This document shows positions 1 through 21,172 of a stretch of 64,000 nucleotides of DNA, one piece after another (the stretch's first letter is position 1; every line of letters starts with the position of its first letter). Under the pieces are notes generated by a model that ran no database searches, was not told the origin of the DNA, and was given only the letters and a program-made list of their open reading frames with translations. This stretch comes from Siniperca chuatsi (taxonomy: Eukaryota; Chordata; Actinopteri; Centrarchiformes; Sinipercidae), in assembly GCF_020085105.1 (NCBI RefSeq), contig NC_058064.1:19073323-19137322 (forward strand), given 5' to 3'. The translations under genes were made by a program, and so were the position numbers.

Positions 1-8870
<8,870 letters not shown>

Positions 8871-9306
8871 CCACAGACTTACGCCACCCGTGTTGTAATG
8901 TGTACCATGTAACATGGTATTTGTTGGGCAGTCATATTGGACAGAATCAGGACTCTGTAAGGACACAGGAACATGGGACGTCAGACATACAGTGTGTGTG
9001 CTTGGATCAAAATGAATTCCATCACAGTGTCATGAACGTTTTTATTGAACTACTTTTGTCGTGAGGATTTCCTGTTCATATTACGTTGTGTATTCTCAGT
9101 CAAAGGAGATGAACAGACCACCAGTGATGTCTTACATATACCTCTTGTCTGCCTCATTTGTTTTCTACTAACTGTTCAGATAGTCAGACTGTCCAGATTT
9201 TGAATTGTCAGTATTTGTTTCAAAATATATTTTTCATATGTTTTTCTCCTTCCTTAGACTGATGTATGTTCAGGAGGAGGCAGACTGAGGCAGATGGAAA
9301 TGTAAA

Positions 9307-9312
9307 ATTAAA
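9307..9312 (+). promoter_or_regulatory. Candidate krr1 polyadenylation signal (ATTAAA)
   Basis: An ATTAAA hexamer lies about 440 nt after the krr1 stop codon and is followed by a T-rich stretch. It is a plausible 3' end signal, not confirmed by transcript data. Confidence 0.35.
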
Positions 9313-10359
9313 GGAAGATTTTTAACAACAATCTTATTTTTGTAGGTTTGCCTTGCCTTAATTCCTTTTGGTCATGAAAACATTTCCCCAGCAGCTTTAT
9401 TGTAGAGGTACAGTATGGGGATTTGACAACACCTCTAGCCACATTCACGGGTGGTCAGACAGGTTTTGTTTTTGTTTTTTTTAGTTTATCTAAACCACTT
9501 TTTATATCCAAGGTCAACAGTCGACTTGACTGTGACATCATAATGTCCTGGAAAAACACTTTGGCCATTGTTCAGCACCATAACTCAGGAACAGAAGGGG
9601 AGATTGTGACCAGATTTCACAGTTGGTTGGACACTGAATAGGTGACCCTTGACTCAAAGGTCACTGTGACCTCAAAATAGGTTTTTAGCTATAATTTAAG
9701 AATGAATTGTGCGATTCCAGATTTCACACACATGTTGACTGGGACGACACAATGAGTGAACAATATGTAGCACAGTACGGGCTTTCCTCCATCTCGTCCA
9801 TTCTGCCTTTCACTTCCTGCCTCGTTCTGAAGTTCGAGCGTCAATCGGAATCACGTGACTGAAAACAACAGATTGGAGCGCGCTTAGCTAACCGTGATAC
9901 TGTGAGTGAGTTTCACCTGCAGCTCATAGAGAGGCTTCGCATCTAAAACTGCCAGGAGAAAAGAAAAGCAGCACATTTTGTGTAGCTGTACTCTATAAGA
10001 ATCCATCTTTACATAGGAATCCAGTACATGTGTACCTGTTTAGCCAATACATCTGATAATCCTTCATTAATAAGTTCAATAATGTACATTCACTGGAATC
10101 ATATCAATATATTGATAACTTCCATTTAGCCAAAAAACAAAACATGTTTACATATACGTTTTATTCATTTCCTTTAAAGTATCACTACATCTGAGTCTGG
10201 ACAGATATGGATGTAAACTGCATCTTGACTGGTTGGCGGAGGCATACAACCATACAAATGATTCTAGTTCACATTCATTTCATTGTAGAACTGTATTTTT
10301 TTTAACATAATTTTTTTTTGCCACTTTAGGGTAGTGCAGCAAGCTGAAGACAACAGACA

Positions 10360-10510
10360 TATTATCACCTCCATAAAAGTTGATATGGCCCATTTGTTAG
10401 CAAACAGTTGCCTATTTACTTATCCAGACACAGAGCAAATAATTGGCATTCATTTGGAGTCTTGTTTGTGTACACCATCGAGTCCAATATTCACTCTTGT
10501 TTTAACTCTT
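10360..10510 (+). repeat. Dispersed fish repeat, family B (copy 1)
   Basis: Related copies lie at about 62280-62480 (+) and 36337-36620 (-). Shared blocks include AAGTTGATATGG, TTGCCTATTTA and CATTCATTTGGAGTC. No coding capacity is seen. Confidence 0.6.
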
Positions 10511-10544
10511 CCCGAGCAATCGGGTCGAAGGGATTTGGTAAGCC

Positions 10545-11125
10545 TGATGTTCGCTGTGGTTGAGCTCCAGAGATCCTGTGTAGAGATGGGAGAAACTTCC
10601 AGAGGGACAACCATCACTGCAACAAACCACCAATCTGGGCTTAATGGCAGTGCGGCCATAATGAAAACCTGGTCCAGAGCGCTCAGGACCTCAGACTGGG
10701 CTGAAGGTTCACCTTCCGGCAGGACAATGACCCTAAGCATGCAGCCAAGACAACGCAGGAGTGGCTTAGGGACAACTCTGTGAATGTCCTTGACTGGCCC
10801 AACCAGAGCCCGGACTTGAACCCAATCGAACATCTCTGGAGAGACCTGAAAATGGCTGTGCCCCGACGCTCCCCACCCAACCTGACAGAGCTTGAGAGGA
10901 TTTGCAGAGAGAAAATCCCCAAATCCGGCTGTGTGAAGCTTGTCACGTCATACTCAAGGCTGTAATTGCCGCCAAAGGTGATTCAATTAAGTATTGCATT
11001 AAGGGTCTGAATACTTATGTCAATGTGAAATTTCATGGTTTATTTTTTTTATATGAATCTGCTAAAATATCTAAAATCCTGTTTTTGCTTTGTCATTATG
11101 GGGTATTGAGTGTGGGTTCATCGCT
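10545..11125 (+). mobile_element. Tc1-like DNA transposon, internally deleted
   Basis: The 3' half encodes the Tc1 transposase C-terminus, including DWPNQSPDLNPIEHLWRDLK at about 10790-10850, which holds part of the DDE region (NPIEHLW). The 5' part carries an N-terminal segment (10570-10650), then the sequence jumps directly to the region before the second catalytic Asp, implying an internal deletion of several hundred bases. The tail after 10990 (GTCTGAATACTTATGTCAAT, then a T-rich stretch and GTCATTATGGGGTATTGAGT) is the usual Tc1 3' end. It cannot encode active transposase. Confidence 0.85.
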
Positions 11126-11462
11126 ATGAGCAACTCCTTTTACATTTCATAGTCATTTGACTAATTCATATATATATAAAAATATTGATTAGTGCAGCTT
11201 TAACCTAATGTAGTAACTGTACACCACTGTGCAGTAAAATGAACGAACACGTGGACGTTTTGGGTGAGTTCACCCTAGTTTTCGCTCCCAAACCTGAGGT
11301 TTAGTTGATCGCTTGTTTCCTGCCTGATGGCTTAAAACTGTGGCTAGCTGTGTCATTTGTGGCTCTACAAACAAGCTGGTGGGTAGAATGCATGTATTTT
11401 TAACAGTTTATGTACAACTCTGCTGCGACTTAAAAGCTGTCTATTGACAAACAATAAAAGGT

Positions 11463-11468
11463 TTTAAT
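11463..11468 (-). promoter_or_regulatory. Candidate glipr1-like polyadenylation signal
   Basis: Read on the minus strand this is ATTAAA, about 67 nt beyond the glipr1-like stop codon. The position suits a short 3' UTR; no transcript support is available. Confidence 0.3.
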
Positions 11469-11534
11469 TAAACTTAAATCTTCATCTTAGCACTGGCTGA
11501 ATAAGGCCATGTCCTGCGGGTCAACACAGGTGGT

Positions 11535-14500
11535 CTATTCATAGCAGAAGACATCGGGGTAGAAGTGGTGGACTGCATACGCTGTGATGAAGGTGAAGAT
11601 GAGGGCAACGGGCCGGACAGCCAGAATAGTCACATAGTTGGAGCCGCTGGTAGACTGGGTAGGGTCCTGGGCAGGGTCCCAGTCTGGGGTCCAGTTGTAG
11701 CCTGGAAAAACAGTTAAAGCTGTACTAGGTACGAATACTTAAACCACTCTGTCTGACTTCATTTGTGATTTATCCAGTGGAATGTATTGATCACTTCTTC
11801 ACTAACACCCTGCTTGACAACAGAACTACTTTAAGCAAAGTGTGTGTGTAGTTTGTAACACAGTTGGATTACATCTCTGCTTGAAAACTGTATTTTTTCC
11901 CCAGCTTCTCCGGTCACTTACTTTTCTGTGAATCTCGTTCCTGGCTACCTGTAAAGACATTAAGACACATTAGAAATGCCTACTTTAACACTTAGAACAA
12001 GAAAAGCAAAACTTTTGTTGTCTTCCTCTTGAACAAATACATCATGTTTTTTTTTTTAGGGATAAATGTTTTACATTTATTTCTCAGGTTTTTGTAAAGT
12101 GGCTTGTTAAAGTCAGTCAGTAACAATCAGAGTTTACAAAAAGAAATTAAATGTGGTTTGGGTGAAAATAGGCAAAAGTTTTAGAGATCTGTAAGACTAA
12201 AACTTACTTCAAAGTCAGGATATAAAGTATTTTTTGCATCAAAAAAGGGGACTGAATATATACTCACGGCAGAGTTTCTTCTGACAGGTGTCTTTACATC
12301 CAGAGCAGGCTGCCCCCTGAGATGCATATGGTTGCCTTCTGTTCACATTACCGCTGCACCAGGAACCATCATGCAAGTTAAAATAGTTTCCCATATTGTA
12401 GGTAGCAAATGTTTGTTCATTCTGGGATCATCTTTGCTGTGAACCTTCCATCCTCTCATCTCCTTGCTATTGTTTTTCTGTAATTTTTAAAAATGTTTTC
12501 ACATTGTTTGCTTTGAGATGTGGCGATCTAAAAAGTGAAGCTGAAAGAATAAGGCTGGCATTATTCTATGTTTCTTATTGTCCACAAACCCCCAGAGCCA
12601 AACCGACAACCGTTTTTCAATATTGTCTACCCCGTCTGTGGCTCTCAGCCCCGAGCCCATTGGTTCCTACTGAAGACGTAAATCTTTAAAAACAGCTCAC
12701 AAATATATAGTTGGTTGTTTGTTTTTTAAATGCTTGGTAATTTCCTAAAACAGCTGAACATTGTAGTTTTGAACTCACTCAAACGTTACTCAAACAGGAG
12801 AAAATAGTGCATTTGTTGAACTATTTTCAGCGGCGGATTAATCCACATTTGGTTCTCTAGAGAGTATTTCTGGCAGCAGGACGGTGTGTGTGGGACTGAG
12901 TCAAAGTAAACTACAGTGTGTGTGTTCATGGTAATGAAGGAACATGTCACCCAGTGCAGCAGTGTGGCTCACTGATGTGGTTTTAATAGTTTTTGGACAA
13001 CAATGGAGCTCTATGGCACTGAGGATTCGCTCCCTGTCGGTGTTTCATTATTATATACTGTATAATGTTTCTGGATTAATGCTACTGCTGCATTAATGCG
13101 TATGTTGCATTTTACTGCTGTAGTTGTTTAAGGTTGAACTAATTTTAAGTACTTATATACTGTTGGGTAGTTTAATCTACGGCAATGCATCATGGTCTAT
13201 AAGATCATATGTTTGTAGCGTCGCTGTCCCTATCTCTAAAAAGTCAACTTGCCATGAGCTCAGAAAAAGTTTTCAGCTTTGTGACGATGCATTTTCCAGC
13301 TGATCCAAGGGGCGTTTTTAAATAGTTTATTAGCCGTAAAGGAACACTTCATCCTTCAGTTTATCAGAAAAATTCTAAATCACCAAATTTGGAGATACGT
13401 GGTTTTCACTGGACAGGAAGGGTATGAAAAATTGTAATCTGAAAAGTAACTAGTAACGCAGTAAAGCTGTCAGACAAATGTTGTGAAGTAACGAGTACAA
13501 TATTTAAGTACAAGTGCCTCGAATTTGTACTTAAATGCACTTAGTTACGTTCCACCACTGCTTATTTGGGTCTTTTCATGCGATTTGTTGATACTCAGAA
13601 GAATATGGAACACTGCCAGCCTTATGCTTCAACCTACTGAACCTTGCAAAGTGGTTGCGGTGAATTCACAAGTTTTTTCACATGTAACTAGAACTGAAAC
13701 CTTGCCTAACCTCTAACCCAACCTCAAACACCAGCAGAGAAACGTTCACAAAAGGGTGTGCCGAGAACATTTTAATGTCACCAGAGAAAAATACTAATTT
13801 TAAAATGTTGACAGGACCGGTGCCACTTTTTGTAAACTATGATCCAACATTTTTGGAGCCGTTTGAGCCTCGCCAGTTACACCCTTCAATATAAAATATA
13901 AACAGTTTTCTAAATCACAAACTCAGTTGTAGTGTATTTGTAGCTGTGTTCAACTTACCCTGTAGCATAGTTGCACACAAAAGCAACACTCTCTCGACTA
14001 TCAAAGTTACTGACACCATTCGGGCACAGCTGGGCAGCACAGCCAACCTTGTAGCTGTTTGCCCACACAACCTGGAGACGATGAAAGGGTTAAATTGTGC
14101 AATGCAGACCAAATATTAAACATGTTTAGCAGTTCCCCTTTTTTACTGGCCCTTGTCTAAGACTTTGTGATTCTGATACAGACAGGGAAACAGAGAGAAC
14201 ATGTACATTATCATAGTAGATTAACAGTAAACAGTGCACACACCTGTGTGTAGTGGCCACAGACATCTGTACAGCTTTTGCTGTTGTAGTCATAGTGTTG
14301 TTTTTCATCCACCCAACTTTTTATGGCCTGCGTCACATTAAATGATGATGGTGGGTAGCCTGCCCATATGTTCTCTCCTACAGAGGTGAAGGTAGGGTGC
14401 ATGCGGTGGACATCTTTGAGGTAGGTGTTGTGTTCAAACACACAGTGTCTTGCCCACGCTCTTGCAGTGATGGCCAAGCCCTCATCCCATGACTGAATGA

Positions 14501-15487
14501 ACAGAGATAAAGAATATGAAGCAGCTGCCCTTAAAAATGACCCCCTCTTTTTAAATGAAGTTTTTAAAGGGTTGGTTCATCCAAAAGAAAAAAAAAAAGT
14601 TCTTCTCACTTCTTCCATGTGGTATTTGTCCAGGTTTTGACATTTCTTCCGCTACCCCAATACAATTGAGGTGAACAGAATTCAGAAAAATACATAAGAA
14701 AGTTGAACAGTGTGTAGTCCCCAAAACTGTGTCTGGGATAATCCAAATACCTCTCTGTGAACAAAAATCCATTCACCTCCATTTTGGCCTGGTCACACCA
14801 GAAAGTGGCACAGTGTAACTCACTGCACGTCTGCGCAGAAAAAGGGGACTACTCGCAGGGCGAACTGGTGAACGACTGTAGCGGGCGAGCTAACAGCTTA
14901 CATGCTAAGAGGCCAGGAACATGATAGCCCTTGTCAGTCACAATAGCTCTCAGAGCTCTTTTGTATTTTCTCTGTTCTGTGCTATTTATTCCCCCTGGCA
15001 TTTTGTTCTCAGAAGTGGACACAATTTCATTCAATAAAGAGTTGTTGAAGAAGAGAAAACAAAGCTTTCAGCTGGGCAAATTCATGTGTCAGTGTTCACT
15101 AAAGCTGAACCTTACTGCAAAAGATTTGTGCGGATTTACTTTGCCCTTGCGAGCCCATCCACTGATAACATAGATCTCATTGAAATAAATTAACTTCACA
15201 GCAAAATGTTGCCATTTTATATGCTGGTGTGACCAGGACTTTAGGGTGGAAACAGAAATCTCAGAGACAGATATCGCAAAACCAGGACAAATGAAACCAA
15301 AACTATATCTAACCATCATTCCTACCATGTACAGCATGTTACTTGCAGGTGGACTGACGGATGATCGCGCCCAGTTGTGTTCCCTCACACATTCATCAAT
15401 GAACTTCCCATCAGTGATTCCTGGCAGTGAGACCGAACACACCCCCGAGTCCAGGATAATCCAGGCCCACAGTAATATCTCCACCAT
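11535..15487 (-). CDS. glipr1: GLIPR1-like CAP-domain protein
   Basis: A CAP/SCP superfamily protein, secreted or membrane-anchored, of unclear biochemical role; glioma pathogenesis-related protein 1 is the best match. Coding exons in transcription order: 15487-15326, 14492-14244, 14071-13959, 12353-12268, 11948-11922 (27 bp), 11701-11535. They total 804 bp, or 267 aa plus TAG, against about 266 aa in mammals. Residues 1-20 form a hydrophobic signal peptide. The CAP domain follows: REHNWARS at 35-42, ENIWAG in the middle of exon 2, GHYTQVVW at 133-140 (CAP1 signature) and VCNYATGG at 169-176 (CAP2-like). A Cys-rich hinge (CSGCKDTC) spans roughly 190-203. The last about 30 residues contain a hydrophobic segment (VALIFTFITAYAV), compatible with the membrane anchor of GLIPR1. 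The start is the ATG directly before the signal peptide. The gene is tail-to-tail with krr1, as GLIPR1 and KRR1 are in mammals. PI16 and CRISP proteins are alternatives, but they lack this short tail layout. Confidence 0.9.
13425..13561. repeat. Truncated hAT-like non-autonomous repeat
   Basis: The block ends in TACGTTCCACCACTG, the reverse complement of the CAGTGGTGGAA terminus common in fish hAT-derived elements. It also contains the usual AGTAACTAGTAAC and GTACTTAAATGCACTTAGTT phrases. It lies in intron 3 of the glipr1-like gene. The other terminus is missing. Confidence 0.5.
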
Positions 15488-16009
15488 GCTTATCAAAGGA
15501 TAAAAAGCCAAAAGTGAAGGCACACAAGCTGTGGTTTGTGAAATACACTCTGTCAAACGAACAGGAAATTACTCACTCAAGAAGAACAGGATGTATGCAC
15601 TATTTTTGAGAGGTTAGTTTAAAGAGATATTCTGTGAGTGTAAAACATGCATCATTTCTGACACTAGTATTAGTTTAAAAAAGAAAAACATTTTCACACC
15701 GTGTGCACAATGAAGTTGGTAAAGTGAGTGTGAGTGTGTGTAGTGAGGTAGAAAAATAAGTGCGAAACAGGGCTGAATATGCATTGAATGTGAATTTTAT
15801 TCTTTTATGTTGTTAGCCAGTTTGACTGAATTGCTCATGATTTTTTTTTTTTGCATTCTAACATGCCAAACAAAGGTGCAATTCTATTTTTTTGTGCTGA
15901 GTTTAATTCTTTTAATTTAGTATGCATTTGGTTTTTCAGTTTGCCATCATTTTATTTCCTTGTTTTTGTTTTTAGCCATGGCAATGTTGGTCTGATGGTC
16001 GGACTACCA

Positions 16010-16270
16010 CTTCCACCATGGTCCAGACAGAAAGATCTCAACAGCTATTCCATAGATTGCTATGAAATTTGGAACAGATATTCATGGTCCCCAGAGGATG
16101 AACCTTACTGACTTTGGTGATCCCTGACTTTCCCCTCTAGCTCCACTATGAGGTTGACCTTTTTAGTTTTTTGTGAAATTTCTCATCAACTATTGGATGG
16201 ATATCCATGATATTTGGTCCAGACATTAATGTCCCCCTCAGGATGAAGTGGCGATTAATGGAACAGAGCC
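16010..16270 (+). repeat. Dispersed fish repeat, family E (copy 1)
   Basis: Shares phrases such as GTCCAGA, AGATCTCAACAGCTATT, GAGGATGAA and TGACTTTGGTGATC with 28186-28480. Both are diverged copies of one non-coding repeat. Confidence 0.6.
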
Positions 16271-17134
16271 GCCATTGGTGTCATGTTATTAATTATGTAT
16301 AACCTGTGCTTTTCTTGGAAGTCAAATTGTCTGCTGTGAAAAAGGTCTGTTGTAAAGCATGTTGTAAACTCTGATGAGAACTAAAAACTAAATTGTTAAT
16401 TACCTTTCTGAAGTTGAATTTTGAGGCATCACTGTTGGCATCACTGCGCTTAAAGAGCTCCTTCTAAAAACCTCGGCTGGATGAGACGGTTGCTTCTTAG
16501 GCCGTTCATCTCCACAGAGTGCTGCAGGGATGACGTTTTTTTGTAGGCCAACCCAGAAGTTAGCATCGCCCTGGTTCCCTCAACAAAAAGCCAATGGGAT
16601 TTTGGAATATTGCAGAAAATAAGCTCTGTGGCAAATAAAAGTTTGATACTTACACATTTTGTTTGGCAAGATGATCTTCACAAATGAACACCACTTTTAT
16701 GATTTGTGAAGCGTAAATGCAATTGCCAGAAGTAAAAAGCTAACATTGGGCTATAAACGATGGTAGTATGAAGCATGACTTCAATGTCATCACCACTAAG
16801 CTTCCAACTTGTAATTTGATTTTGTGCACATACCTCTTCTACAAAAGCCTTTCCTCTTAGCGTGACCTGATCTAGCTAGCGGTCTGTGGAAAGTTGGAAA
16901 GCTTGAGTTAGAATAGTTTGCAGTTTAGTTTGCAATAGCTTCAAAATTCCCGAGTGGGTTATTTACTGACGTGTTTTATGTCATAGAACAAAACGTGAAA
17001 ATCTCTTAGGCTTGTGTTAACCACAGACCTTATTTCAGGCATCTAACCAAAAACCCATTGACTTTGAGACGAGGGAACCGGAAGTGCAAAGATGCTAACT
17101 CATGCTAACTCTCAGGTTTTAGGACTCATTACTG

Positions 17135-17450
17135 CAGCACTCTATAGAGGGGATGAGATGGGTTCTCCAGTATGTTCCTTATTTTGGACGTCCTCCTCCC
17201 CTCAGCCCCCTCCTCCAGGCTGTCAAGGTGCACTCCTACAACAGAGCCCGTGTTAATGACCAGTTCAGGAAGTACAGTCTGCTCTGTCCCTTCATATAGA
17301 GGGCGCCACAGATATCTGACCAGTCCAGTTTTCTGTTGAGGTGCACCCAAACTTGCATGACTCCACCACACCCACCTCCTCACCCTGAATGGTGATAGGT
17401 GTAGGTGGCTTACTGTTCCGTTGGAAGTCCACTACCAGCTCAGAGATTTG
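17135..17450 (-). mobile_element. LINE reverse transcriptase C-terminal fragment
   Basis: On the minus strand it carries the C-terminal region of a fish LINE ORF2, with VDFQRNSK, GEEVGVVES, then GSVVGVHLDSL and NPSHPLYRVL. A frameshift separates the first part from the second. It belongs to the same broad family as 2240-2968 but a different subfamily. No 3' tail is retained. Confidence 0.7.
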
Positions 17451-19918
17451 CAACCAGTTGCCTTAGGGTGTGTCTATGTCCATTTATGGAAATCAGGCTC
17501 GTGCATGTTCACAGTTTCAAAAGGATGTCATCATATGCCACGGGATACGTCAGAGAGTGAAGAAGGAAGTTGGCGAACGTGACTAAACATAACACAAATT
17601 AATACTTTAATACATTACCTCGTCCGTGAACATGATTTCAGTCACGATAGATTTTCATCGGCAATGGTGGTTGTTTAACAATGAAGACAACTCCTATGAT
17701 CCCACGCTACTTCACAACGTCATCAAACTACGTCTTTTCTTATTGTTTTGATATGAGAGACCCCTAGCGGCAGAAATTACATACTGTGCGTTTAACTACA
17801 TTTAAAATGCCACTGCCAATTAAACCCTACAAAGAGAAACCAAAATGTTTTCCCAAAGATTTATTTATTTTTGTTTACAAAAGACTTAATTCAAAGTGCA
17901 CTTACTAATGTTTTCTGGACCTTCCAACTACATCTCTTGGTATTCCTCAGAGAATGGAGTTTTGCTCAGCTGTCATGTCAAGTGGACCTGGAGTTTTTAT
18001 TGTCTGGAATGAACAGTTTGTTTGTTGTTGTTTTTACTAGACAATTTCTCACCATCATTTGCAATTTATTTAAATTTTTTGCACTTGTAAGTAGCTTTTT
18101 TATTTCCTTGATGCACTGCATTTTGGGACATTAGTGTACAACAGCACACTCAGACCTAAGCGGGGTTTTTTGTAGTCAGCATACTGACTGTTTTGAGTAT
18201 GCTTAACATTGCCACTTTTCCAGTGTCAACACACTGTTGTACACATTCAAAACCTGCTTAGATTTGGGGTGTCATATTGAATTGGGACACAGCTTGTGAT
18301 TATGTGTTATTTATAAAACAGAACCATATACATACACAAAGCTTTATAAATCCAATGTAAAGACAGCCTTTACATATTCCTGCCATTGTGCAAACAGTTT
18401 TGCTGTATTCCGTAATTAGCCAAACGTGAGTCTTACACTTTCGAAGTAACACAGGTTTATTCAGTCAGCCGTACAACACAGCATGGCTTCAATCCATATT
18501 CTAGGGTTCTTTTACACCACCTAGCGGCTGTAACATTTACCTTCACTCAAGTCTTGAAGCTGCACAGAGATTTTTGCATCTTGCTCCTGATTTCTTTTTC
18601 AGCAGCGATGCTTTAAGAGGCACTGACTGCCATTACTGTCTGCAGCAGATGGTTCAATGGTTCAAGATTGTTCAAGAGCTCCAGAACTTAATGTAGAATA
18701 CAGTGGTGTAGCATCGAACTAAAGGCCAGTCTTTAAAGCCTGGAAGTTGCACAAACTGTAAGTGTCAAGTTTCGCTAGGATTGTACCAACACAAGATCAT
18801 TATTAAGGAGTTGATGAAAGTGGATTTTCTGACTCATGCTGATCTGGTTTTATGGCATGACCATAGACTGTGTAAAAAAATGGACGTAGTGTCCATGACG
18901 TCACTCGTAGGTTTCTGAAGCAAGCGGTGTTCACTGCAGAGCCAACCTCTCTGGACATTGCGAAGCTCCATGAGATTGGTTAAGGTTAGGGTAAGAATAT
19001 CAGGGTAAGCCAATCAGAGGCAGAGTAGAGCAGGCATGCCTTCACCACCCTAGGAAAAAAGATATAGTTTGGGCCCCACTGATCACTGTACAAAAGCACA
19101 ACTTTATAACTTTATTCACTGATTTCAGTGAAACTGGATCAGATTTTATGGAGAAAATATTTTCTAGTTTTCCCTTTAATGTCCTACGGCTGCTCAGCTT
19201 CAACTCTGTTTCCTGGTGGACCGATAGCTTTACTTGTTGCTAAAGTAGCTAACCGCTAACTGCTGCTGAGTGTGGCTGTCGTTAGCAGGCAACCAAACAC
19301 AGCCTCCGAAGCCGAGAGGGAATACAGTGCCAAGGTGATTTACAGAGTTTAACACTAGAACCGCCAGGAGTCACTGTGTACCTAAAACCACAAACGGGTA
19401 AAATTATATTAGAATGCATTGATTTTGTAATTATTTCTGCTACACATTGCTCAAACACACTTTGCACAGACATTCAGCACCTTGGGTGTGCACTTCCCAC
19501 AAACAGCCTCCCAGCACTTCAGGCGCTTACAGAATGTTTTATTGTGTTTGCATTCCGCCTTCACAGGTCATTTTCTCCTGCGCTACTCTTTCCATGCCAT
19601 CCACTGTTGTAGTTATATTCTAAACACAATCTGAATTTAAATGCAGCATACAATTTAGAAAAAACGACTGACTATTGCAGTGTTTTTAGAGGCCTACATG
19701 ATAATAATAATAATGTAGAAAAATAATCCAAGGTGTTCTTCCTGCTTGTTTGTTTCGGACTGGCGTGCATCCAAACAATTACCCATACAAAAATATTTAT
19801 TGAAAAGAACAACAATTTGTATCAATTCCCAAATTCTTTGATTTTTACCCAACGAAACAATCACTTTTGCTATACAATAGGCCCACTGTGGTCAAAAACT
19901 CTCCGCAGGTTGAAAACC

Positions 19919-20160
19919 AATTCAATTCAATTTTATTTATATATCACCAATTCATAACAGAAGTTATCTCATTGCACTTTTCCTATAGAGCAGGTCTAGA
20001 CCGTACTCTTTATAATATTAATTACAGAGACCCAACAAATCCCACCATGAGCAAGCACTTGGCGACAGTGGCAAGGAAAAGCTTCCTTTAAGAAGCAGAA
20101 ACCTTGGACAGAACCAGACTCAATGGTGGGCGGCCATCCGCCGCTGCCGTGTTAGGTTTA
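19919..20160 (+). repeat. Dispersed fish repeat, family F (copy 1)
   Basis: Starts at TTTTATTTATATA and shares long near-identical blocks with 47850-48046, including CATAACAGAAGTTATCTCAT, GAGACCCAACAAATCCCACC and GGCGACAGTGGCAAGGAA. No ORF. It resembles a LINE 3' UTR or SINE body, but the class is not certain. Confidence 0.7.
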
Positions 20161-20980
20161 AACCACATAATGAGGGAGCCGCACACCACCTGAAGGGACC
20201 GCAAAACACACCTGTGTCAGAGGGAAAGACTACTTTAGACTAAGTCCATTTCATAAATGTTTATAGGCTACATTTGATAATTTTAGTATAATAGTTTTGC
20301 CTCACTTTTCACAAAGGCTCTGGATCGCTGTCAGATGATGGCCCGTCAGTCAACCCAGGACACTTCGCTCAGTCCTGAAGCCTCTCCTTCACTCAGTGCA
20401 CAGAGCAAGCCTAATGCCTGTTTTGCATTCATAACTCCTTTTCTTTTATCCAAATTGAAGGTTAGCCTATGACTTGACTCACGTACGGTAGTAGACAATG
20501 GAATGTTAATCTAAACGCGCAAAATTAATAGGACGAAAATGCATTCTATAAATTTTGCCCGTTGGCCCATTTTTTAAATCTGGCTTTATCTTGACAATGT
20601 TTAACAATAGGGGGCGCTACATAACACACTTTTAGGAAAATTCAAAGAGTGGGGGACTTGAATATTGTATTGAAACAAAGTTACATACAATCGATAAACA
20701 GCAGCGGGTAAATTTTACCTGTTGGTGGTTCTAGTGATAAAACTAAAATAAAACTTGTGTTTCTTTGCTTAATCTTACTATTATATTTATTATTATTTAA
20801 CTGGGAAGAGTCGACCACGGCCACTTGGGAGACAGGAAGTGTATACCATTTCATACCATTGGCACCAACTGTCCCGTAAAATACGGAATCGTCCCGTAAT
20901 TGGAAAGTAAAAGACGTGTTCTGTATTAAAGTGATACAGGACGCGCTTTTGTTCCGTATTTTTGATAATCAATTCTGTGC

Positions 20981-21172
20981 AAGTCTATGGAAGTAAGACG
21001 GTGTAGTCCCTCATTCGTCCAGGAGTGTTCTATCGTAGAAAAGGTTTCAGTCGTAGTCATCTGGACACTATTTTCAGAATGAAGACGTTTCGGCTCCCAT
21101 CCGGAAGTCATTCTCAATTGAGAATGTCCAGATGACTACGACTGAAACCTTTTCTACGAAAGTCTATGGAAG
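20981..21172. repeat. Palindromic foldback repeat with flanking direct repeats
   Basis: Arms 21033-21067 and 21125-21159 are perfect 35-bp inverted repeats around a 57-bp loop. An 18-bp palindrome (CATTCTCAATTGAGAATG) lies at 21111-21128. The 13-bp sequence AAGTCTATGGAAG occurs on both sides, at 20981-20993 and 21160-21172, like a target duplication. Confidence 0.75.

Larger units (their letters stand above)
8871..11534. other. krr1/glipr1 convergent spacer
   Basis: This 2.7-kb gap between converging genes holds the krr1 3' UTR, a repeat-like block at about 9770-9960, the family B copy and the Tc1 remnant. I see no other gene in it. Confidence 0.7.

Noticed and set aside
10450..10833. Minus-strand open frame of 127 codons
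   Set aside because: It is the antisense shadow of the Tc1 transposase remnant on the plus strand.
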